NCBI GenBank assembly: GCA_037957365.1
Contig: JARHVA010001174.1
Coordinates: forward strand, 2,223,501 to 2,287,500
Length of the DNA: 64,000 bases
Direction of reading: 5' to 3'
Origin: Torreya grandis
Lineage: Eukaryota; Streptophyta; Pinopsida; Cupressales; Taxaceae
The notes under the pieces are model-generated. The model searched no databases and was not told the origin of the DNA. It saw nothing but the letters and a program-made list of their open reading frames with translations. The first letter of the stretch is position 1, and each line of letters opens with the position of its first letter. This document shows, piece by piece, positions 22,540 to 35,521 of the stretch. A program made the position numbers and the translations under genes.

Positions 22540-23480
22540 AAGGAAGATGAGAGAGATACCCTATATGCATATAATCTCAAGAACATTAGGTGATTAACAC
22601 TAATTACATATGATATGCACATGATGATTTCCCTAGTTGAGCAATGGGGCTCATACACATGTACCTTTAGACTCTAGATAGGGGAGATGACTAACACATT
22701 AGAGGATGTATCATGGATCAAGTGATTATAATTTTTTTGGGCATCAGGTGACTCTGTAGGGTGATGGTATTCCAACCTTATTTCTCTAACCCATTTGTAT
22801 ATGACATGACATGCTCGATGGGAAAATTATGCCCTAGGGGATATTGTTATCTTATTATCTAAAATTATGTTGGAAAATGTTTTGCACTTGTATAAATTCA
22901 TTTGTATCTTTATTTCATCATTTATTACAATTGATGATGGTGGATTTTTTATTTAATATTATATGTAAAAATTTCTCCATGATATTGAGGATCACAATAT
23001 GAGATACTCTTAGGGTTTTACCATGTTGGCCCACTTGTATCAGGATTTGAATTACCTAAGAGGGCTGGGATTGGATACACTTATTCATTATTGGGATTAT
23101 GAGAATATTATAGATATATATCCTATGGGAATGTTTCATGGTGGATGGGAGTATATGTAGAGAGATAAAGTGCCACTAGGTTATAAGAGGTGGGGTGATG
23201 GAGTGGCACCATATTTTAAATAATTTAGTTATTGGGGATATTATGTGGAAACCATATAAGGGATTTGGAGGATGGAAAAAAGATAGAGTGGAGTTGAGAC
23301 ATATTTAGGTTAGTTTTTAGATCCATGACTAGTGGGTGAATGTTTATGAGTGTTTTTAGTTTGAGCATACTACCATGCAGTTTGGTATCTCACAATATGC
23401 CCCCATTATAGCCATGCATGGAGATGATATATGTAGGATCCACAATGGGAGAAGGATACATGCCATTTTAATCTTACAAA
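22540..23480 (+). pseudogene. Second plant mobile domain (PMD) pseudogene
   Basis: On the plus strand near 22620-22705 a broken frame reads MISLVEQWGSYTCTFRL, a stop, then IGEMTNTLEDVSWIK, clearly the PMD signature block. Near 23000-23060 it reads GFTMLAHLYQDLNYL after a TAG in place of the Trp codon, matching SWGAAVLAYLYREL. At about 23215-23270 comes LVIGDIMWKPYKGF and at about 23380-23445 MQFGISQYAPII followed by HGDDICRIHNGRR, matching the WRPY and LRQFGxxQxIP blocks of the C-terminal half. All blocks are in the right order and on one strand, over about the length of a PMD. Stops and shifts disable it. It is not inside a visible LTR pair, so it may be a captured gene of an eroded element or a host-derived copy. 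Confidence 0.65.
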
Positions 23481-24900
23481 TATATCTCCCATCCCACTAT
23501 CTAACATGCATATCATGATCTTGACACCTGATATTGATGATAATGGTTGATACTAGCCTATACACAATGGTGGTCAGTTCATAGTTAGCCTATTTTATTT
23601 CTAGTAGTGGTAGATTATGCCATATTATTTATAAAAAATAATTTTCTATGTAATTATATAGATGTAAAACTAAATAATATAATAATTCTTAAGCTGTATA
23701 ATAATCAATAATTTTTATTTTTAAAAAATGCTAAATATTGAAAGTTGCTATTTTGGGAAAATACTAATAAATAATATACTTAGTAAGAACATTGATTTCT
23801 ATTAGATATTATAATTGTCTACAAATGGAAATAAAAATAAAAATTGAATTTATAGGACCAGGATAAAAATTAATAATGGAAACACAATTTGGATATAGGT
23901 CTTCTATAAGTGGATAGTGACATGATGTGCTCTAGTCCATTGATTGTAGACTTACCTCAGTTAACTATGACATAATATTTATGGTCATACATAGAGAATA
24001 ATTTTTTTTCAAATGTTAGATCAGAGGTAAAATTTAATAATATTTGTGGATACAAGTGTTTTAAGTGTATAAAAATGTAGTGCATGTGAGTTTGTTGACT
24101 GTGGACTTATCCCTACTGAGTATGACACTGTGTTGATTTTTTCACTACCTACACATGCATTAATTAGGGATTTTCCCATAACTTTAGATATGAAATACCT
24201 TTTAAAGTACATTAAATGAAAAACCCTAGTTTAATACACTCAAACCAAATTAGATTTCAAATGGGGGGAATCAGGTGAAAGGGATTGAGTTGGACTAACC
24301 TTGGTCAATTCTTATTGAATGACCAAACATTGGATTACATTGACAATATTCTAAATAGGGATCAAACTAAAATTTAGTTATCCAAATTATGTGTGTGTGT
24401 GGAATAATGGATGAAAACCTATATTATATTTATCCTATTTTACCCTTGGTGAAAGTATGTAGATGATAATTGAGCCTTAAATATAGCTTCAACAGATCTA
24501 TAGATAAAACATTTTGATATCTTTTTCAGAGTAATGAGAACCATCCTTAATGCCTTAGATAAGACTTGTATTTATATATGTTTAGATTATAAAATTTGGA
24601 CCTGTTGGCAGGAAAAATCAAATCCAAGCTAAGGTAAGTTATGAAAGTTATACCTAAACAAGTTCATGTTAAGTGGATAGGGCCACAAGTTGATCTTATC
24701 TAGTTACTACAAACATGTCTGGATGGACACAAAACCAAGACTAGGAATCCCTATGAAAAAGTGATAAGATAAATATTCAATAAATAAGATTTTAGATCAT
24801 AAAAAATATAATACTCATGTAAATTGAAATAATAGAGTCCTCATTCATTGTCAATAGTTTATGCGTATAAATTTTTAATAAATGACAAAGGATGAGATTG
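23481..24900. other. AT-rich region with no identified gene
   Basis: No RT or RNase H relic that could belong to element E was found here, and no RNA gene. I see nothing else. Confidence 0.4.
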
Positions 24901-25029
24901 TACTAAATTTAAGTGTTTACAATAAGAAAATTATGGTCATAATTTTTTTTTTGTGGATCAAAATAGGAGGGGATGACAAGAACATTGAATATGTATGCTT
25001 GATGCCCAAATATATTAATTACAACACAT

Positions 25030-26200
25030 TCCTAAATATTTTTTTGAGATTACAAAATTTCTCCCTTCGAGTGTTGCCCCAAGTGATTGGAAGACAAAAT
25101 ATAATAAAAAATTGGTGGTTCATGTGGATCCTTACCAATTAATTATGGTGAGTTATACAAACTTGGGCATGATGAGGTATTGTGTTGTTATGAATAGAGC
25201 ATGACCACTCTAAAATATTGTGTGAGGGGAATGAAGGAATCATCGGTGGCCATTATGTAAGTGAGTCCACTACATGAGAATTTTTGTTTTATGATTTTTG
25301 GTGGCCAAACTTATATAAATATGCCAATGAATATGCATTAAAAATTAATATTTTCAAATGATTGGAAAACCTAACTTGATGGATGAAATGTTACTAATCC
25401 CTATGCATGTGTAGGAGCCTTGTGAAAAATGGGAAATTGATTTTTTGGGACCAATATCCCTTATTGCATGAAGATCTGACACATAGTACATCATTATATC
25501 CATAAGATATCTCACTAGGTGGGTATAAGTATCCCTAATTAATAATTTTAACATTAACATGATGGCACACTTCCTATGTTAAAACATCATAAATAGGTAT
25601 GGGTGCCCTTTGGGCCTAACCAACTAATGGGGAACACATGCGTTGAATGAAACAATGAGTAGTTTTTAGCATAATTCATGGTGGCACACCATAAAACTAC
25701 ACCATACCCCCTAAGGTAATGGAACAATAGAAGCCTTTAAAACAATCCTAGGGATGATATAGACTAAATTTTTTGATGTAAGGTGTAAATCTTGGGATGA
25801 ATAGGTCTCAACAGTGCTTTACAAATACCAATTCACCTACAAGAGATAAAATAAATACACTAGTTTTTATTTGGTGTTCTATAGGGAAATGGTCCTTATG
25901 GTATAATTTTTGGTGCCTTCACTACATGTAGGCACACACATGTAGATGGATGATAACCAATCATTAGATGTGTGATTGGAAGAGATCATGAATCTTGACT
26001 AAAGGTGCATATATGTTGAGAAGGATATATAGAAAACATGACATGACAAAAATATCAATGGAAAGATTCTATGAAAGGAGACACTTATTTGTTTATGACT
26101 TCGATATGTGAAACATCCAAGGAAAGATTCAAATCCACTAGGTTGGATCACACATAATTCATGAATTTTTGATGATATTCACATGTAAGTTTCACACATT
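25030..26200 (+). pseudogene. Element E: gypsy integrase relic
   Basis: Plus-strand pieces follow the order of a Ty3/gypsy integrase of the Athila/Tat type: GIIGGHYV (about 25228) and DFWWPNLYKYANEY (about 25294) from the zinc-binding region, CEKWEIDFLGPISL (about 25410) with the first Asp, YIIISIRYLTRW, a degenerate LTNxWGTH block (about 25617), NGTIEAFKTILG (about 25717) with the Glu, and LVPSLHVGTHM (about 25910). Many stops and frame changes occur. No matching RT was seen upstream, so this element is probably 5' truncated or replaced. LTRs could not be found. Confidence 0.7.
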
Positions 26201-26789
26201 ATATGGTGAAATGTTCCCTAGTAATTTTAATGACAATAGTCTCAAGCCCTACAAGATGTAAACTATAAAGATAAATCCAAAAATAAGGCATACACCACAA
26301 TGTTGTACTTTCCTCTTTTCTAGTTTATTTTGTTTTCTAAAAATAATCAGAGATGTTTTGATGTGCCCATATGTTTGTAATAAAATGAAAAACCATGTAA
26401 TTCCATTTAGGGGAGTCGAGAGATGGTTTTATTTAATAACCTTATGCTAGAGGTCTAAGTTATTTTGGGAGGATGTTGTTTCACCATTTTTTTTGAAGCT
26501 TTATTTCTCTTTGATGTTAATAAAAGTTATGGATTTATCAAGTATAATGTTGCACCAATTTTATTTCCATACATAAAAATGTACAACATTCATTATTTTG
26601 GTATATAAAGAAGCTTCAAAATTTTATAAGGTTACAATAGTGCAATCACAACAAAAAAATTGAGAGAAAGTCTCTACCGAATCAGATATGTGCATGTTTA
26701 ACACAAGACAGGTGAATATATTTATTTTCTAGAGGAACATGCACATATTTAGTGTGGGGTAGGATAAAAAAGGATCAAACCATCAAAGA

Positions 26790-28030
26790 GGAATACTGGT
26801 GGATGAGGGTATAAAATCAACCAAGTACCTAGATACGTGAGGTTTGTGGGGCAAAAGGTGCCTATAATAGGGATACAAACTATGATTAAAAACATGAAAA
26901 TGAGATTAAGGCACATGTCACACTTAAAAAATATTCATGCAAGGATGTAATCACCAAAATTTATGATAAGAGTACAAAAATGGTAGTAACCTCCAATTCA
27001 ATGGTACAAAATGTGTTGTTAAGATAATTTGATGTTGATGGGTAGTATAAATTAACCATGACAATTTATTTTCATTACTTGTCATTTTCCAATATTTAAG
27101 AGAGACAAGATTGCATATCACACTTAAAAATTAGGGAACACAAAATTCATGAAGAAATTGTGGATGTTGAGTGACTTTGAAGCAAGAGTTGACATCTACA
27201 AGGAAAGGCATATCTATTGAGAGCAAAGTTTGTGTGAAAATAAGTTAAGGGAGGAAAATTAAAAGAAAATTATGGTTATAGAGATAAAAATATACCATTA
27301 GATCTTGTTGAAGCTCGAGCATATATTAAAAATTAGGGTTTATGATAGAAATAATAGAATACAAGTGTGACATAAGGGATTTAGATCTATGATGCCACTA
27401 AAAGTAAAATAAATCCCTATGGCATAAAAAGTAGAAGTGCACACAGTTTAAAAATATGAAGGGAGGATACTTTGTTGTCATCCAAGAATTGACTAAAGAA
27501 TAGATGGAAAAAAAGGAAGGGGGGTCAAAATATATTATATAAATATAATTTCCAAAAAATATTTTGATAGGACACCAGTGTCTAAGTTAGATCAATGTAT
27601 AGTATAAGATTATAACCAATGGATGATGAATAATGAATCTAAGTTAAAGTAATATTGCACAATATAGAGAAAAAAAGTGGGCACATACAAGATGATAAAA
27701 TTTGATGTGTGAGTGAATATCTCTTTGTTTGAAATTTTTTGAGCTACCATGTTTTGGTAAGCAATAAAAATTGGTTTGATTTCTCCTTTTGCATGTCCAT
27801 GAGGACAGGTTTTAGTTTGTGGCACACTACATGAAATTATCTCCCAAGTGTATAATAAAATATTTAGGATTACCTTGCATCAACAAAGATGTCAAGATTG
27901 GAATGGATAACACTAAGGAGATATATTTTTTTGCTTCTAAAATAGAAAAAATAGAAGTTCACATTCCCAATTGAGAACCTAGAGGATCAACCACTCAGGT
28001 AATAATATGCCTAGTAACCACAAAATTGTG
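26790..28030 (+). pseudogene. Decayed coding-like frame downstream of the element E integrase
   Basis: From about 26800 to 27170 one plus-strand frame reads coherently with few stops (for example KHENEIKAHVTLKKYSCKDV and MVVTSNSMVQNVLL). After a shift, a second frame continues to about 27850 (DYNQWMMNNESKLK, ATMFW, AIKIGLISPFACP). Most stops are TAA or TAG where CAA or CAG would be expected. I do not recognise the protein. Its place, sense strand and after the integrase, is where Athila-type elements carry an env-like ORF, but nothing here (no signal peptide, no clear membrane segment) shows that it is one. Confidence 0.35.
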
Positions 28031-31000
28031 TAGGAATATAAGAGGGGATTATATTAATAATAATTATCTCTACATTGTGTACTAGATAGGCACCAAAAAA
28101 TTAAAATTAATATCACAAATTTCATTTTCAATGATATTATAGGAAGCATAAAATAAACCTACAAGACTATGCATACACTCTGATTGGGTGTAATTTTCAC
28201 TTTTTGGTGCTAGACAAGGTTGGAGTTTTAGATGATTATGGTGATCGATATGGTTTGATTCATTTTTGAATGAAACACCAACCAAAATATTACAATTATT
28301 ATTATCTAGATCCATACAAAAAATCATACAATATAAAGATGGAGAGGTGGCATGATAACATGGTCACATCATTTTTAGATAAATGGATCATTCCACGAGG
28401 AATTCTAAATGCATAAGATAAATATTTTAAATTTATCTAATGAGGCACCACTATCTCAAAAATTTATGCTTATAGAGAAAGAACATATCTAATTGGATAA
28501 AATTTACATATGGGTTTTTAACACGCTATTTTGAAAATGTGATAAATAGGCTTCCTAACATGTTGTGAAAGAATGTAAACATAGAGAAAATTGCTAAATA
28601 CATCTTACTCCTTATAGCATTATACAAGAACAAGAGAATATAAGATGAACCCTTGGGTTGAGTAGGTTCCTTAAAAATAGGAATATTTGGGATCCCCCTA
28701 AATACAAAGAGACAACATGTACAACCAAAAATAATATCATCATCCATCGGGGAGATAAAAAATCATAAATGGGAAATATGCATTATCACTTAGAAGTGCA
28801 CCCTTGCAAGAACATGTTCCTATTTTCAATCCTATTGATACATTGTAAGATATAAAAGGTTAGGGTGACATTATAATGGAGATAATATTCAAATTAAGTA
28901 ATGGTTACCTTTGGTACACTTACCTACTTCTCTCTAAACTTTTTAATTCTATGTTTTTTTGACTAGGAAAAGGGGAAAAGGACCAATGCTCAAGATGAAA
29001 ATAAATATGAAAACTAGAAATTTAGTGTGATGCACCAATGTGAAATTAAATGATTTAGATACTTGACATAATTTTTAATATAAATAACTTTCACACATTC
29101 ACTTCATCTTCATAAAATGACTCTTGAATTAATATTTCATGCACAGGTCTCGACAAACACTCACACTAGCTTGGAAAGAATGAACAATGGTTGAATTCAC
29201 TTTCATATTAGGTAGAAATCAGACTTATAAAATTTATATGACCTTAAATAATTCTCATTTTATGTATAAAGGTGAAAATTTCACACATAAATATAGGAAA
29301 AATAATCATTCACTAAGTAACATCAATGAACATAAGACACACACTTCATGAACAACCTAAATATGGAGGAAAATTTAGATCTTTATTTCTTCAAAGGTGA
29401 GTGAATAAAAATTATGGTAGAATTTATCTAATCTAAAATTAAAATATGATCCTAAAATTATAAAAAATTAAAACATATATAGAAAAGGAATCAAGAGAGA
29501 GAGGAGACAAGACAACCCTAAATTGGATGAGTCAACATGCTAACTCATAGTTCACTTATCCTTCAACTAAAAATTAACTCAACCTTCAAACTTACAAAAA
29601 AATTCCAAAATTATAATGTAGTACCTTTGGATTTTAAAAATTATATTCTTGGAATATGTCATAGTAGGAGAGATAGGCTTGCTTTAATGTTTTTGGGAAA
29701 GTCAAAGGTCAACATGCATGCTTTGATGGTTAAGTCTTGAAGAGATATTTGACTATCTTTAGTTAAAAAGTTTGAACTTTAAATTAATTAATTTTGATAT
29801 TTAATGCATATTTAAGTTTCAATTTATTTACCTATATTTTATCGTGGAGTTTGACTTGCGATTCTTGACTTGTAACTTGGAGTTTGACTTGAGATTCTTA
29901 ACTTTTATCTTGCATGCATGTTTCTTCTTCTTGTTTGCTTAACTTCTTCTAAATTTAGAATAAATGGGGTGTAGTAAGAGAGATAATATATTTTTAATTC
30001 ATGGATACTCCTTATTAACCTTTATTTCATCTTGAAAACCAACAAAAAATCTCTACTTTATATCCACTTAGTAAAGAGCACATGTGTTTAACTAGTTAAG
30101 GTTGTTGAATGCACAATGCATTGATTAAACTTGTGAAAAATATTATTCCTAAAGGGTCTAATATAATTGGGAGAAATTGGATGTTTATGTTTTTTTAAAA
30201 AAATACATTAAATATCCTTGTTGAAAATACATTAGCTGATCGACAATCACAACTCTCCATACTAGTCCCTCTTAGACATATCTATCTTCTGTGGTTTTGA
30301 CAAGCTTCTTCAATGCACCATGAGAAACTATAACTTGAAAAATTTACATTTAAAAAAAATTAAAGAGTTTAAAAATTATTTTAAAATCATCAACATGGTG
30401 TCATATACCTTCAAAAAAAGTAGTAACTCCAAATTCCACTTACAACCTCCAAAAATATTATTTTGTGATCTCTAGGCCTCAAAAAACCCTAATTTGGATT
30501 TGGGGGTCTAAAATGAGTTAAAAACTCAAAAAACACTATTAATATTTTAATTATATATATATAAAATTTTCATACCTATAAAATTTTGAAAATCTCTAAA
30601 ACTCTTCACCAAACTCCCAAACAAAAATTCACAAAAAAAACCTGCTTATTGCTTGCAAGGTGACTTGTAGATGTTTTTATTTGATATGAACCTATATTGA
30701 TTTAATTTTTATTTAATTATCATGTATTAATACATTTAAATTAATTATACACCCTAAAAATCATTTTTTCCCTTGGAAGGACCTGAAACACTCATTTTTA
30801 ACTCCATTGTGAACAAATGAGTGATAAAACCCTGATTTCCTTCATGAACAGACGCGTTTTGATATTTTATATCTCCTAAATTAAAATAAGGAAATTAAAC
30901 TAATTTTAAACCTAAAATGACATAAAAAATACCTCCATGTCAAATTTCAAGATATTTCATTTAATAGAACTCAAAATATACACTTTTTGGTATTTCCTAG

Positions 31001-32247
31001 CTTGCACAATTTTATTTATGAATGCTTATAGGTCTGGGTTTTTCCATTTTATTGAGTTTTATGAGGCCTAAATCCCTCATTATTTTTTAATTAATACATT
31101 TAATAACCCATAAAATCATTTTATATCTTCAAACAATCACTTAAACCTCTAAAAAAATGACTTTTTTGACTGTCCCTTTTTCTTGCTTGACACCCTACAA
31201 CTTGTACCTTTGCCTTTATCCATTATTTGCCTTTAAATTTTGATTTATTAAGGTGTATTAAGATTATTTATACCACATAATATATCACAAAACTTTAAAT
31301 TTTCATCAAATAACTCAAAAATCCAATCACATCTCCCAAAACTAAGCTATTGAGGTTTAAAAAGGGTTTTAGAGCACCTTTCCTTCTTAATGATTATTCA
31401 TAAAGTTAAGACCATATAACCTGAAACAAATGAATATAATATTGAGGTAATATGGATTCATATATTCCCCTAATGCCATTAAAATCAACTCTTCTTCTCC
31501 TTTATGAAATGAACATTTGAAAATTTCTTTCACTAGTTTGCTAGAGGAATATAAGAAACCTTTGTCAAATTGAACCTTTAAATTGTTCCTAAGCATGGTT
31601 TTGGATTTATTAATTTTGTATGATTTTTTAGAGACATTAATTATTATTCACTCAATTAATTTAGTCTTATTTAAATTTTTCACATAGTCAACCTTGACCA
31701 ATGGTGGCAAAATTATCAACACTCTTGACGACTTTATTGGGATGTTTGCTTGCTAAACAATCAAGACCAGTAGCATTATTCATTGGGATAAAACTATCAA
31801 AAATATGAAAATAAAAATTCCCTCAATAAAATAAACACTAATTCATAATCACTTATTGAATTGAAAATTAAAACAACTACCAACTAAAAAATGTGTAAGA
31901 TAACACTTAGAGGAAAGTGAAAATCTAAACACTACAACATATAACACTCAAAAACCACCTAGATCAAAGTAAAAACCTCTCAATTCCTCTCCCTGTAGTT
32001 TAAAAATATGAGAAACAAGATACTATTTGAGTGTCATTTTATTTAGATCAGCTCTTGTCTTATATATCAACATCAAATGATAAAAAACATCTATGACATG
32101 TTTCCAACACCAATAAAGCCTATCGAAAGAGAATAAAAAAGTAGGGATAACTCACCATTTTTATACCATCTCTTGGCCATGGGAGGATATCCAGACCTCA
32201 AAACATGTCAAATAATAGGTAAGAGGAAATTAGGAGGTCTAATTACC
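28031..32247. other. AT-rich region with no identified gene
   Basis: No coding region or element end was recognised. A short imperfect direct repeat (GGAGTTTGACTTG(A/C)GATTC type) occurs at 29846-29871 and 29879-29904. The 3' end of element E should lie here but could not be found. Confidence 0.4.
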
Positions 32248-35200
32248 TATTGGAAAATTTTCCACCATTGACCTCTAACATGTTTAAACTGACGTTGAGT
32301 CATTTTAAGTGGTCCTTTTGAGTCAAACTCCCTTTAAATGGCATGTTTAACATTGTTTAAGGTTTTTTGTATTAGTCAAGGTTTATGCCAGATATAAGAA
32401 GCCTAATGCCATGTCAGGATTATTTTAATTTTCAAGAGGGTTTTAATGTTATGTCATGATGAAAATCAAGGTTAGATTCTTTATTTGAGGTCAAATGTGG
32501 TCTATAACTTATTTTGGAGAAATGAAGGTATTTTTAATGAGTTTAAGGTTTCCTTTGCTTTGTCTCATATTGCTTATTTCAATATTGTAATGTAAAATTT
32601 TGAAAAAAATTAAAATACGTGGGCCTAATATCATGTCTAAGGGTGAAAGGGGTATTTAATGTCATTTATCAATTGTTGAATGACATATTACATGTACATT
32701 TTCTGTACATATGTCTAAGATGTTATAAAACCCTTTTCCAACATTGAAGTACATTTAAAATGACCTTAATCATCATTTATAACATTCAAACAAATCATAA
32801 TGAAGAATGGATAGGGAAAATAAGGTGAATATACTCTTTATATGTTATAATAGCACTGTAAAATCCAAGAGAGACTCTATTAACACTTGGTTTAGTAGCT
32901 ACAACAAGGTTTTTTGGTAGAATATGCAAGTTTATTAAAGAAAAAGCGTTTGTCGAGGTCTCATTTCAAGGGTTTTAAAGTTGAATATATTATAATCATA
33001 TAAAAGTATTACTCCATCTTCCTCAAGCTCAAAACATGCTTAAAAATAATTTTTAGGTCCAAGAGAGACAACAAACCTCTCAGCTCCTTTATCGAGCCCT
33101 TGACATGCTTGTGAGGGTCAATTTCAAATGTTCAATATGTGGTGGAGAGAGACATATAACTAGAGATCTTAATAAAAGGAGGGGACCCTAATGGAATTCT
33201 AAATTGTGCTATTTTTTTAGATATGGAATACTCTCCTTTATGAATAATCACTACGAGTGTTTGTAGCTCTTTAACCCCTCCAAAACCCTAACCTCATAGT
33301 TTTATTTTGTTTGAGTGCATTTATGAATCCATTGATACAAATGGAAAGTTGTGTAAAATTTTAAGGGAAATAAATAACCTTCATACACATTCTTAAGTCA
33401 AATTTTCAATGTAAACAATGATGAAATGTGTCGGTACATGCTGTAGGGTTTTAAGAATGCAAGTGCTGCAATTAGAAAATGTGTTTTGAAGAGTTATATT
33501 TGTTTGATTGAATTCATAAAATGGATTTAATGGATATATAGGCTCATTGATGTCCTAGTGAAAAAATAATGAGTTATTTATACCTCATATAACTCAAGAA
33601 AAAGCCAAAACACATACCTACAGTCATGCAAAAATGAAAAAATACAAGGTGAGACAATACTAAAAAGGACATAAATTTAGTTTTAGATCTCCAAAACCAA
33701 TGAAATTTTGAATTAAGTTGGGAGAAACATTTGAAAAACTTTTACAAGTGGTTTCAGGTCTATACAAATCATGAGGAGAGAGAAAAATCTAAAACATAGG
33801 TGTTTTAGACATTTTAAAGGCCACCCAAGATTATGATATGGTGTGTACATCCTATGAAGACTTGAATAAATGATCATACACCTTAAAAAGAGATAAAATG
33901 AACCCAAGTCACTTCAAAACACCTCTATGTCACCTATAGGGTAGCAAACATGCACTTTTAACATAATTTTTGTTTGAGGGTTTGATGAGGTATTTTTGAT
34001 TTTTTTAAACTCCCAAAGGTCTTCCTAATTAAAACCTATCTAATGAACCCAAGAAGAGAGCTAAGCTAGCCTTACAAATCATTTTTGATTCCATGAGTCA
34101 ATTCAGGGCTTCTTGAGGCCTAAAAAGACCAAATTGGGCATTTTTGAGAGCTTCAAGTGGATTAGAGAGATAAAAAAATTGGATGGAGGTCTATGCCAAC
34201 ATGAAAATGATGTTAAAATACTTATTATGTTCTCTACAAAAATCATGTGAATTCACCAAGTTGTAGGTTTTCACTATTTATTTGGCAAGCTTGGTAAGAT
34301 GACAAAGTGAGCATATAAGATGTCAAACCTATTGCATCAGTTTTAGGAGTTTAATATCATCTCATGAGGTGTCAAAAAGATATAGAAACGTGGTAGAGGT
34401 AGTTATGCAAGGTGTAAACCCTCAATAAAATAAGGAGGTAATTTTTATGAGCAAGAGTGATGGCTCATCCAAGGAAATTAAGAAACCCTATGCCAATTCT
34501 CAAAGAATCTCATCAAAACAATTATGGCACTAATGTAGAAGAGTTGCTTGAGCTGATTCCTATCCATTTTCAAGAGCTGTAATTGATTATATGATTTTAT
34601 AAAATCCAAGATTGGCATCTCTACGCCTACCTCTCTCTCTTCACACATCTTCTTCTATATATGCATTGAACGTTTATTGTAAAAGGGAACTCTACTAGTT
34701 ATGATAAAACCTTCGCCATTTTTGTATTTGAATACCTCTTGAAGCAATAAATAAATTTGATTTGTGAATTCATGCAATTTTTTTGATCTTTTCTAGTGAA
34801 TGGTTCATCTTTCCTAGCTTGTTGTCCATAGTTTCTCACCATTATGCAGAGAAGATATTTGTTGCAAGTCATTGTTAGTGTTATTTCCTCAATGTATGTA
34901 GGATTTGGAAGTGGAACTACATTGATTGTATCTTTATAAGATCAATTTTTACCCTTTTCATGCATTATTGAAACTTACAAATGAAATACTTATGTAACAA
35001 TCATATCAAGGTTGTAGGTTGTGTAGTGAGTATATTTTTTTTTGCCTCAAATAATGTATGTTTAGTCAAGTAGAGGAATAATACTATTGGTGTATCACCC
35101 CATCTAGGTTTTAGAGTAGTCTTTTTTTATTTTTTCCATGTAATTAGATGGGTAAAGTAGTAGTACAAAGTGAAGCATCAAGGAAGCCATCCTTAATCTA

Positions 35201-35311
35201 GAGATTCACCTCAATAATGAGGCCACCCATAGCCTAAAGGTGTCTCCATGTTATCATATAAGTAATAATGCTTGAACAACCTTCTTAAGGGTGTAATTTA
35301 GAGTGATAATA
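32248..35311 (+). repeat. 5' LTR of element B
   Basis: A 3064-bp repeat starting TATTGGAAAA (TGTTGGAAAA in the other copy) and ending GATAATA (GATATCA in the other copy), so both ends look like eroded TG..CA. A TATATAT at 34656-34662 followed 84 bp later by AATAAATAAA at 34746 could be the promoter and poly(A) signal. The second is conserved in the other copy (about 54364) while the first is weaker there. Divergence between copies is clearly larger than in element A. Confidence 0.8.
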
Positions 35312-35315
35312 GTTT

Positions 35316-35333
35316 TGGCACACTTGATGGGAA
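35316..35333 (+). other. Primer-binding-site-like sequence of element B
   Basis: TGGCACACTTGATGGGAA starts four bases after the LTR. It shares TGGCAC and TGGGA with the site of element A at the same spacing, suggesting the same type of tRNA primer. Confidence 0.55.
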
Positions 35334-35521
35334 AAGTACAAAAATTACTTCATCTATTGGATAGTTTTTGATGTGTTCTTCAATATATCAACCTTTGGAG
35401 GCATTCATATCAAATACTAATGGTGATTCCAAGTTTGAATCAGTTGGTTCTAGAAGCCCAGGTACATATTTCAAAGATTTGTTGATAGTTTCTCTTTTTT
35501 TTCTTTGAATCATGAAGTTTA

